Origin: Otis tarda
Lineage: Eukaryota; Chordata; Aves; Otidiformes; Otididae
Length of the DNA: 64,000 bases
Direction: 5' to 3'
Assembly (NCBI GenBank): GCA_026413225.1
Contig: CM048591.1
Span: 37,293,803 to 37,357,802 of the forward strand
Shown here in pieces: positions 49,801 through 61,800 of the stretch; within the stretch, counting starts at the first letter, position 1; each line of letters opens with the position of its first letter. The notes beneath the pieces were generated by a model. The model searched no databases. It worked only from the letters and a program-made list of their open reading frames with translations, and was not told where the DNA came from. The translations under genes and the position numbers were made by a program.

Positions 49801-52800
49801 GGTGGGTTTCTGCTGGCTTTTTCTTTCCTCTGTGTATTGGGTTTGCATGGCAAGGCTTTCATAGCAGTGCAGATATAGGGGTGGCTTCTGAGAGAAGATG
49901 CAAGAAGCTTCCCCCATGTCCAACAGAGCCAGCATCAGCTAACTCCAAGATGGATGTGACGCTGGCCAAGGCCAAGCCAATCAGTGACGGTGGTAGCACC
50001 TCTGTGAAAACATATTTAGGAAAGGGAAAAAAACTGCTGTGCAACAGCAGCCAGAGGAGAGGAACGAGAATGTGTGAGGGAAACAGCTCTGCAGACACAA
50101 AGGTCAATGAAGAAGGAGGAGGAGGAGGAGTAAAGTCACTCCTGGCAGAGATTCCCCTGCAGCGTGTGGTGCAGCCCACGATGAGACAGGCTGTCCCCCT
50201 GCAGCCCATGGAGGCCCACAGAGAAGCAGAGATCCACCTGCAGCCCGTGGAGGACCCCATGCTGGGGTAGGCAGATGCCTGAAGGAGGATGTTGCCTGTG
50301 GAGGGCCTGCGCTGGGGCAGGCTCCTAGCAGGACATGTGGCCCCATGCAGAGAGGAGCCCACACTGGAGTCGGTTTTCTGGCAGGTCTTGTGACTTTGTC
50401 GGGGACCCACGCTGGAGCAGTCTGTTCCTGAAGGACTGCACCCCATGGAAAAGACCCACGCTGGAGCAGTTCATGAAGAACTGCAGCCTATGGGAAGGAC
50501 TCATGTTGGAGAAGTTCGTGGAGCACTGTCTACCGCGGGACGGACAGGAGCAGGGGAACAGTGTGAGGAGGAAGTAGCAGCTGAAAACAATACGTGATGA
50601 ACTGACCACAATGCCCATTCGCCATCCTCCTGTGCTGCTCGCAGGGAGGAGGTGGAGAAGTCGAGAGTGGAGTTTACTCCAGGAAGAAGAGAGGAGTGAG
50701 GGGAAGGTGTTTTATGATTTGGTTTTATTTCTTATTATCCTACTCTGATTTGATTAATAATAAATTAAATTAGTTTTCCAGAGTCAAGTCTGTTTTGCCT
50801 GTGATTGGTAACTGGTGAGTGATCTCCTTGTTCCCATCTCAACCCACGAGCCTTTTGTTACGTATTTCTCTCCCGCTGTCCAGTTGAGGGGAGCAACAGA
50901 GAGGCTTGGTCGGCACCCAGCATCCAGCCAAGGTCAACCCACCACACCTTGTAAACAGCTAATAGTGATATGTATCTTACCCTTGAGAATGAATTAAAAG
51001 ATTAAGGAAGAAGAAATGGAGGGGAAAACTAGAAACATGTGATAGTGACAAAGACAAAAGACTTCATTAATATCCAACTTCTGATTCTTTTCCTTGATAA
51101 AGCACAGAAGAAATCCCTATCAAAGGGAGGAATGCCTGTCTTTTCAAACATGCTGGAGGTGGTACGTAAACAATCTTTAGTTTTGCAAATTAAGTAAATT
51201 AAAGTCAGTGGGGGTATTCCTACAAATAATGAGATTGGACACATCATTAGATCACAAAATTTATCCTTGTATCAATGCTAACATAAGGAAACCTGTTTTA
51301 TCTTCAAATGCTCCTGATGTGACAAAAAATCCAAAGCAAATAATTCTCTATAAATTACTGTTAGAGTACAATCTATTAGCTCCAGTGAAGAAACTCAACT
51401 TCTAGCAACGTAAGTGCTACATGATATTGAAGAAAGGATTATTTTATTGCCAAGAGAGGAGTGTTACGAAGCAATGAGTACAAAAATATCTAAAAGAGTA
51501 AAAGTGAGAACTTTCTTACCTTGAACTTTCTTGAAAACTCTTGTATTCATAAACTTTAAAAATCTGTCTGCATAAAAACTTGGTCGGTGAACTGAAACAG
51601 TGTCCTAAAAGATTGAAAAAGATCTCAGTCACATTTTCCATACGTAAATCACAAGTAAATTGTCAAGAAAAAAGCTGGACACCTCAGGTAAGCTACAACA
51701 TACATTTCAAGCATACTCAAAGCAAGTGAACAAAACAAATTTTTCCTTTTTAAAGGTTAATTTGTCTTTTCTTTAAGTATTTTATTTATTAAATTATGAG
51801 TTATAAATTATATAGCCATATCCTGCAAAATCTTCCTAGCATTTGAAATGCTTTTTTTCACATTATGTAAATTTTTCAGTTACAGATTTGATTCATCAAT
51901 ATCCTGCTAAGTGGCCATTTTGTCTTGTTTAAGTTGTAAGTACAAGCTGATCATTTTAGTTGCTTTTTGAAAGATCAACAAATAAAATCTGAGCATGTAT
52001 TAGGAAATAGACCTAAAAGATTTCAGTAACAGCTTAAACCATGTGGTGGTGGTAGACTACAAATATACCAGAGATAGCTCTTTCCTGGTTAACATAGGCC
52101 AGAGTTCCATTAGCTATCCATTAGTATCAGCAGTTTTTTAAAAAAATAATTATCTATTTACCCCATCATAAACAAGAGCTTTCCAAGAATGTTCCAGCTT
52201 CTTCATTAACCTAAGCATATAAAAACAAAATCAGAACTGCTTTATAAGACTTCCACATTTGTAAGTAATTTCAGAATAGCTTATTCAATAAAAACTTGAA
52301 ATTCAACTTACCTATAAGACTGGAGAATATCAATAATACCCATAAATAGAAGCAGCTTTTCTCCTTTATGGCTTTTAGCTGGAATACCTCCCATTCTGAG
52401 AGAAACAAAAACATAGTTAGATTATCTTTTAAGATAAGTAGGAAGAGAGGGTTTTTCCAAAATTTCTTTATGGATTAGCAACAGAAAAAGTAACAGTACC
52501 AAACTAAGAAGCCTGACTGCCTGGATCTCCACTTGGTTCAGAGTATTCACTCAGGCATGACCTTAAAGAACAAGGTCTTCTCCCCAGACCCTCTCTTCCT
52601 ACTCCAACACAGAAAAAATGGTCCATTGTTTTTAGAACCAGAAACTAAAATACCATTTGCAGTTTGTCAGCTTCTGTTGACATTGATGGACCCACTACAA
52701 AACCACAAGAAAAACAGACTGAAGATGTAGCACATGCAATACCTCCAAATCTTTTTTAAACAGTTTGAGACAAATAATACACACCTGAAACAGCTACCAA

Positions 52801-55800
52801 AGATGCAGTTGAGAGGATATTCCCCATTCTGCCACTAAAGCACAGTAGTCCCATTCTCTAACAAAACAGGGCTATCATCTACTCAACCTTTTTTTTTTTT
52901 CGGAAGGGAAGGGGGGAAGTATTTTTATTATTCTAGTCACGAAGGAAACCATGAAAGAAAAAATGAAGTTTAAATTACTAGAAAAACCTGTTACCTTAAA
53001 CTCCAGCTCAATTAACTGGTCTGGTCAGACATTCAGAAGTGTTAAGTGGTTTACAAAAACTATATTCTGTCTGCTTTTCCTAGAAGCTATGACTGTAAGT
53101 TCAATCCAGTATAAGCAGCAGTTACTGCTGCTGGATATGGACTCATCCTCATCCTTCTATGGCTTTATAATAAACCATAACAGAAGACTGACCTAGGGGT
53201 CTTTTTCGTAAGACCTAGGCTTTTTTTTCATCCATCAGTGAGGTCTGCCACATTACCAGGTATGTCAATACAAGAGAGGAGATAGTGCAAGGCGCCAAGG
53301 AAGGACTCAAATGCTAGACTAGTCCTTCTGCAGCAGTACTACACTGCTCGGGATCTGGGCAGCACTACATTAGCTCAAGTGATGTGGGAGCTCAGGGTGG
53401 GTTTCCATACATAATAACCACAGGAACTTTCTTGGATGACCTACATCAACTTTGGCTTTTAGTTAAAAAAACAAAACCAGAAAGCAACACCCCCTAAAAC
53501 TGCCAGTGTAGCAGAACATTCATAAACTTCCATGTCAATGTGAGCAATGAGTGCAATTCAGCTATGTCCAGTTTATATTACAGAGCTCTGAATATATGGA
53601 AACTGTCTACAAATGTTAAGTATCCTACTTCTCCCATCGGTTTGCTGCAGGTTTAAGCACATGTTTCTATATCATCAGTTGTATTTATGTAGACAGCTCC
53701 CTTGAGAACCAGGAGAAGAGTAAATCCTTAATTTGAAATTAAACTCTCATCATAATGAAGGACATTTATAAAGAATAAGAATGGTGAATGTAACACTGTC
53801 ACTACTCTAGGATGTATTTCAAAGGAAATAACAGAATAACTATAATCTATGCACTTAAATTTCTACTGCAGTTTTTGCTAGACAAAAAAAAAAAAGAGGA
53901 AAGCAGCAGTTCTTAATCTCGGGAAATATTGTACACGGATATGACTGCACTTCAGTGGTTGATGATACAGTTCTGTGTATTGAGTATACTATTTTGAGAT
54001 TAAAATAACCACTGTAGGAATATCCATTTTGATGTTAATAAATAGTTTTTGCTTACGGCTCATCAGGCTGCTGCCAGTTAAAATTAGATTATACCTGGAA
54101 CTATTGTAATAGCTATCTCACTAACATCTCTTTTATAAATGAACGCACTTGTGCATACATAGGTCACTCTGAGCTAACCAAATTTCATCACATAGTTAAA
54201 GATGATCAATCTACTAACGAATGTTTTAATCTCCTGCTCTGCAGCAAATCTTGATGGTCCAGGCTTAATCTTTCAATTCCGGAAATACAATGTACTCTTG
54301 AATGTTTTCCCTCTTAATACCAAGTGGCATAGATTGAAGAAACAGAACACGCAAGTCCTAACAGTAACCTTAAGAGCAGGTTATAGCACTTACGTGTTTG
54401 TTGTCTCTGTGGTGACGGAGTCCCCTGACTTCCCAGGGCCCTGTATAGACTCCATAGCTGTGGAATAGAGAACTTTCTGCCCTCCAGGACGTTTTGCGTC
54501 TGATGCACCCTGGGAACTCTCTCCCTCTTTTTCCTTCATGTAACTGTTCAGTATGTGGATTCCCAGTAGCAGACTGTAATCCATGATCTTAAAACTTTCT
54601 AGAACCTATCAACAAAGAAGAAATGGCTTTAATGAAAAAAGACTACATACAATATGAATTACACAGCAACATTTCAAAAACCTAAGTAAAAATAAGCCTT
54701 CAAAACACAAGTTTCTCTTCTGCTTTAATTATAATTAAGCAAAAATATTTTACTACCCCACATAAGCCAAAGTGCTAGTTATCTAATTAGCTCAATGCTC
54801 TTGTTAGAAGTGGGAAAGAAATACGCATAGCTGAAATGTAACCTGATGTTATTTTGTTGTCAAGGATGATATGTCCAGTAAGCACCTTTATAGTTAATTA
54901 ACAGTTCCACCATATACTTACAAATCATAGACATTCTTAAAGTCACCTCTAACGCACGTTCCAGACTTTACTGAGCATTTTCTCCTGGACTACTCTCTAC
55001 CTCCCCTCCACCTCCTGCTTATAAATGAGAAAGTGTTCTTGGAGAACTTTCAAATGTCAAAAAAAGCATTTGCTGCCACCCCATCATTAGTAGCTGACGG
55101 GATCTGGTACAAATATCATGCATCTCTCTTTACTAGGTTAAATAGGGTCTATCTGAACTGCGAAGGCAGTTTTATTTCTGAAGCATGATTCAACCAACCA
55201 GCTTTCTCTTCCAGCTCTACCAACCATTTTTGTCTCTGCCAGTAGGCGAGTTCCCTTTATTTTTTCAGGCACATCTACTGTCATAACTTTCTAGTCAGTT
55301 ACATTATTATGAAGTCAGGCATACTGCCATTAAAAGGAAATACAGTTCAAGTCAATATGCAAATGTGAGCTAAAACAAGCTGTGATCACATCTAGTAATG
55401 TAACCAAACTGTTAGCAGACAGCAATTGTGTTAAGTATCTTGTGTAACAGCAGTCCTAAGTGGAGGGAGAAAAACTGGTAGCAACCAGGAAGGATATGCT
55501 GTGCCACTCACCTCTCCTTTACCTCATGCAGATCAGCAATGACTCATTATATCTTTTGGCACAAAACACCCTACAATAATGCTGTAATTTTTGGCACGGA
55601 ATCAAGAGGCAATCGTACATCTTTTTACGTGAACAAGAACAAAATATGATTTTGCAGAGATGACAAAGAGCAGTAACTACAGGTATGTTATTTTGACAAA
55701 GACTATCAAAGTATAAATATTTCTACACAAAACATTGAGATGGCTTGTGAACTCTAAGACGCATTTTGCAAATCCAAAATGAGACTTGTTGGCAATCACT

Positions 55801-58800
55801 AGGAAATGTCCAGCAGTCTGTGAAATCGTATCAGGAGGAAAAGAAAGTCTAGTATTTAACATATTGCTAGAGATAATTTTAACTCCAATGTTCAAGTATA
55901 TAGGCAAGGAGGTAGGAAAGCTCTATTCTACTCCATCTGTATTTCTTATGTACTCATTATATTAAGTAGAAGCCAAATGTACAATACAGCTGAATTATTT
56001 TCAGTCTCTGACGTTTATCTTCCACGAGGAACATGGTGTCTTAATTTCAGCACCATTGTAAGCATTTAAAGTGAAGAAACAAAGCATAACACACTGTAAC
56101 CTAAGCGTAGAAAGGCATAGCCTCATTCTGATTTCCAGACACAAAGGAAGAGTTTAGAAGACTCCTCGGAGGGAGGGACCGTGACAGGCTGGAGAGCTGG
56201 GCCTATGAGAACCTCATGAAGTTCAACAAGGTCAAGTGCAAGGTCCTGCACATGGGTCGGGGCCATCCCAAGCACAAATACAGGCTGGGTGGAGAATGGA
56301 TCAAGAGCAGCCCTGAGGAGAAGGACTTCGGTGTGCTGGTGGGTGAGAAGCTCAACATGAGCTGGCAACGTGCACCTGCAGCCCAGAAAGCCAACTGCAT
56401 CCTGGGCTGCATCAAAAGAAGCGTGGTCAGCACATTGAGGGAGGTGATTCTCCCTCTCTACTCCACTCTTATAACACTCTCATGGAGTACTGTGTCCAGC
56501 TCTGGAGCCTCCAAAGGAGGGCCACAAAGATGATCAGAAGGCTGGAGCACCTCTCCTACAAGGACAGGCTGAGTGAGTTGGGGCTGTTCAGCCTGGAGAA
56601 GAGGAAGCTCCAGGGAGACCTTACAGTGGCTTTCCAGTACCTAAAGGCGGCCTATAAGAAAGATGGGGAGAAACTCTCTAGCAGGGCCTGTTGTAATAGG
56701 ACAAGGGGCAATGACTTTAAACTGGGAGAGGGTAGGTTTAGATTAGATATAAGGAAGAAATTCTGTCTTATGAGGGTGGTGGAATATGTTGTACAGAGAA
56801 GCTGTGGATGCCCCATTCCTGGAAGTGTTCAAGGGCAGATTGGATGGGCTTTGAGTGACCTGGTCTAGTGGAAGGTGTCCCTGCCCAGGGCAGGGGGGTT
56901 GGAACTAGATGTCCTTTAAAGGTCTATTCCATCCCAAACCATTCTATGATTCTATGATTCTCAGACACAGTAGGTTTGATCTTGCTCTGAGTAATCCTGC
57001 ACAAAGGTGGGTTAGTTCAAATTGAAGAAGAAAAATACTAAGGTATGGTCCTCAGTACTCCACAGCATCCTCTGATGACAGAACTCACACAGCATTTCAG
57101 GACACAACAAAAAAGTGTATTCTGAATTACCATAAAACAAGATAACAAAACTTTATCGTGTATTATGTGGAAATGTTGGTGGCTAATAAACTCCTGTTTT
57201 ATGATCACAAATTGCAAAAACAGCACAGCTAACAGGTACAAAGGCGGTACCTTTGTACTTGGTGCCAAATAAGTTCTAGAATTTTCTTTACTGCTTGTTT
57301 ATTACTACCCTTTACTCAGACTTCCTCAAAAACAAATTACTATATAAAATATTCATTAAAAATATGTAATCAGTCAATGTTTGCTGCCAAATACTGAAAG
57401 CAGATTCCAGGTAAGCTGAAAAAATACAAAACAAAAAAATCCCCAACATCATCTATAAAAATAATTACCTTAGTAGTACAGTTAGCAGCACTGTTTATGC
57501 AAAGCCAGATTACAGCAGCTAGTCAGGCTTGGAAAAAGCATTGGCACTTTTATTTTACAGTTGTAAATGTAACTGCTGACAGCTCTGCCTTCAACCTATT
57601 CTTTACCGCCTTTTGAATTAGATTAAATTAGACACAGTATGATTTAACTGCACTAATTACATAACCTGTGTCTAGGATAGGATGTAGTCTCATGAAGGCT
57701 GTAGTATAATGTGCTGCTGCTTGTTTCACAGAGGTCTCTTATGTGATAAAATCCATCTTTCTGACTGCATCAATTCACCACTGGCACTTAAATCCATACT
57801 ACTTGTACTATACAATGAAGTAAAAAAAAAATCTGACTATTTATGACTTTGTTCTAGGATTATTGAAAAACGTTATAAAAACAAGTAGCTATTTCATTAT
57901 TCCAGTTCATTACGAAATTGAAACACCTGCACCGTCCAACTGCAGAACATTTTCTTACAAACAGCAAATAGTATATGAACTCCAGCCCTTGCCCCCCAGA
58001 CACTCTATTCATGGTCCTACTCAGAGGCAGGATTATCCAGCCTATGAAGTGTCTTCAGGATACCATAATAGGATCTGCCCCTCTGCCTGCCTACTGGTTT
58101 GATATACAATTCTGATTACCTCCCCTTAGAAATTTGATAACCAAACTAGCCACTCCTCATGCAGATACACATCCTTTGACCAGACCATGTTTTACTCCCC
58201 CATTTGTTTCTAAGGAAAATTCTGATAAGAAAGAAATAATTAACCAGAATAACAAAGAAGACTCTCAAAACATCAGCATTCAATTAAAACTTACCTCGTA
58301 CCAAACACTTCATTCTGTATTAAGACAGAAATTTTACTTCAGTCAGTATAATCATTAATGTTATATCATTAATATTTAGAATATTAAATCATTATTATTT
58401 TTAAATACATAAGTAACATTTCACACACACGGTTGTACAAACTAATCTGGTTCACCACGGAAAAGCTACAGAATGCAGCACACCAAGCTATTCCTGAACA
58501 TGCAGCATCCTATGAGAAAACAAAAAGGCATAAGCCTTTTCCTGCTTTGAGGGTTGCTTGCAAGTAGCTTTGATGATTTTAGATGGAACTGCTTTTGAGA
58601 AGCAGCACCAAGTTTTTGCTGCAAAGGTACTAAAATGAGATCCTAACCTAATTAAAAACACTCAAACAAGTATCAAAGGGCTATATTCATAGCAAAATGA
58701 GAAAGCTCTATAAAACACCTGATGTAATCCATGTGAGAGCACTAGAAATTGATATTAACTCCCAGAAATAAAACCCTTGTGTAGTCAAAGTGAGAGAAAG

Positions 58801-61800
58801 TAAATCTTTACCTATGTAACCACTTTGAAATGCACCTTGCTAGCAAAATGGCACTGGAAGATTTCAGCAAGAATATTCTTGTTTGTTAGTACACAGCATG
58901 ATTAGGTGTTGTATTTGATAATGACAAGTGTATGTTCAGTTCATTAACTTGACATTAAATTGTTCCTCTCGTTTGTATTTGTGTGTGTGTTATTTCACTA
59001 GCTACACAGATTCTGTCAACACAATATTGTCACTTGGTCACCAAGCACTGCTTCCAAGGCTGGCTTTAGCTGCTCTGACAACTTCCAGATGGCAAGTGTC
59101 ATTCATCCCCTTCTAGCCTTAAGTAGTATTTTTGCTTTCATACCACATAAAAAACCCCGTGAAAAGGCATCACAAAATACAACTTTTTGGAACATGGAAA
59201 AATAACTCTCTGAATAAGATTTTCTGTTCTTTGAGCTAGTCATATGTTAAAGCAATCTGTGAATCATCTTACATATAGTTACGCTCAACTGTCTCAGCCA
59301 GTGACTAACAGAGCAAAGCAAGTATTTCTGACACGGAATTTTATTTTTATTTTAGAGGAAGCCCAAGCTGTGTACTGACAGATAAATCTGCATTCATGTT
59401 GCCAATCATGCAAAACAACTAAAGTCAGTAGGTCATTTTCATAAAAGAATCAAGGAAAACAATACTAAAAAAAATATAATTCCACAAGCTTATGAAATGC
59501 AAAAACTAAAAGGATAACCAGGATAGCATTTCCTCTCCTACAAGCATTTTGGAAAAGGAACATAGGAACTAATATAACAAAAAGACTGATTTTACATTGA
59601 ATCAATAATTACTCTCCAATATAAGGAGTCATATAAAAATCAAAAAAAATAAAGGGCTATCTCATAAAATAAGCATCTCTTAGAAACAAGTGCACAAATG
59701 TCAAATGTCTAGTGATGTGACTGGTTTAGAAACAATCTATCCCAAGAAAATAAATTACCAACACCCCCAAAGTGTTTGTGGAGTCACTTCCCATTTTAAC
59801 AGAATTCCTGAAACCTACTGTTAACTAATACCCCTAAAAATGACAATCTGCTTCCTGATTTTCAAAGTAGAAGAGTAATGTGGAATTTCAATCGGTACTA
59901 CATAAGTGATAATGTATAAAGATACAAGAGATCCGCAGTATCATTCCATGTCCATTTTCTCAAACTACCACTTCTGACAGAGGCCCTTCATCTAAGATCA
60001 GAACATTCTCCGCCTCCATGCCATGCCATCTATTATTTCTGCCCTACGCTGCTGTTCACTACACCTTCACGTTGTGCCAACACTACTCTTTGCAAGCTAT
60101 AGAATAGACCCCTGAAGTTATCTGGGTTAAAGAGTAATCGGTGTAGACCCTTTGAGGTAGAAAAAAAAGACAAGAAAACCAATAAACTCCCCCCACTTCT
60201 AAGGGCTTTGAAAAATCCACTGAATAAATTTGATCATACAAGGTCTGTTACAGCTGCTTCAGCACAAAATGGATATGCATCAAAGCCATAAAGCTTGAGA
60301 CTTTTGCAGCAACTGGATAAAAGGGTAGTGACGAAAATAATACCCAGACCCAAAACTTATCAAACATGACCCTCTTTGTCTTCAGCTTTGAATTTCCTTG
60401 TCTTTACAGGCTTCTTTGTTAGTCAGGCCATTAATGGCACTTTAAAAATGTGATTTCCTTAGAAAAGTCCATTTTGATCTTTGCTAATATAATAAAGGAA
60501 AAATGCAGACTCTAAAAAGCCATTTAATTCTCACTAGTAAAAATATCTTGAAATTATCTTATTGTTCTTAAAAATCGCATTGTCATTGCTTCTGTAACAG
60601 ATATTTTTAAATACAGGTATCAATATATTACTTGTTCCTATGTTAACTTACAAATGAAAAATGGGTAATCACATGGTTTTGTTTAGAACATTCCCCAACA
60701 CTTGCATGAAATTATTAAAAACATAGAGGGCACTCCTAATGAACTTTTGCCTTTTGCTTTTTCAGCAACAGGATAATTTCCAACCATTGCTACTGAATGT
60801 CTGAAAAAGGAAAAAACCAAAACAGAAACCATAATAGTATTGCATCAAACAAAATAAAAGTAATTCTGGTAAAGTGCAACTTTGGAATAAATAGGCTTAA
60901 TTTGCATTTAAAATTACCAGAAGGCAAATCTCATAATACAAAAAGCTCAATTCTGTTGTCTGGTTTCTAATCCTACCTAAAAGTCTCAGCAGCAATGCAT
61001 TTTGTCCTTCATGTCTTCAAAAATTTTAAGCAATGAGAAAGAAAAAAAAACTCATGACTTGAACTCCATAATCAGACAAAAAATGGTGTTCACAAAGTTT
61101 AAACCTCCAGATAATGTGGAGATATCAGCTAAATAATACTAACAATACTCCTGTCACGCATTTAGTCACTCTAATTTTCTAATGCAAAAATACACTATCA
61201 CAACTAAGTGTTCCGCCATAGCGGGACCAACACCAAGTCAATCTTCATCTGTCAGGATGGTTTTCGTTTCCTCATCTACAGTAAGACATGTTTTAAGGAA
61301 AGAGGTGAAGAAGGAAATAGTAAAGATGATTTGAATCACACTTCTTAGTAATAGCTACATATACAAAGAGAAGAAACTTCTTCCCCTGTCATGAATTTGG
61401 AAGGTATATCCCCAGCAAAAAAAATAAAACATGTATACGTTGCCTACTTGTAGGCCATTAGAATGTCAATTGACAACTTGAAAAATACTCTTCCCATTGA
61501 GACAGAAAATCTACTTACTGCAAGACAAAATTCCTTAGTTTTACAGTGAGTTGCTTTGTCTGTTTGTGTAAAACAACATTTGTTAATGTAGTTTTAAATG
61601 TGACAGGTGTCACATGATCCCTAAGGTCACCAAAATAGCTGAGAAGAACTAGTTTTGAGATTATAGGCCAGTTCTTAAATATGCTTCATTAAGAAAAAAA
61701 GTCATCCTTAAGTAACAAATGAAGATCACTAGGGCTCTTATAAACTCTGGCTCAGTTCCGCCCCCCCCCCTTTTTTAAATATGTGAGGAATAAATAATAA

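Larger units (their letters stand above)
45529..51519 (-). other. PIP5K1B: PIP5K1B intron (6.0 kb) with two solo LTRs
   Basis: Donor GTAAGA at 51519. Two solo LTRs, both on the plus strand and so antisense to the gene, sit at 49008-49589 and about 49833-50946. A perfect 11-bp inverted repeat lies at 46617-46646 and an A run at about 47621-47637. No gene was seen in the remaining sequence. Confidence 0.92.

Noticed and set aside
49859..50446. 195-codon minus-strand frame and overlapping plus-strand frames of 129 and 80 codons
   Set aside because: All lie inside the second solo LTR and arise from its GC-rich internal repeats; there is no retroviral protein similarity.
49008..50946. One provirus with two LTRs
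   Set aside because: The two LTRs are of different families and lengths, and the 240-bp spacer has no retroviral sequence.
57863..58358. Two plus-strand frames of 79 and 74 codons
   Set aside because: No similarity recognised, intronic position, no exon borders.
60955..61000. Minus-strand stretch slightly resembling the expected upstream PIP5K1B exon (F-L-x-D-M)
   Set aside because: Only a few residues agree and the following residues do not match the expected HEGLYFD; stops interrupt it.
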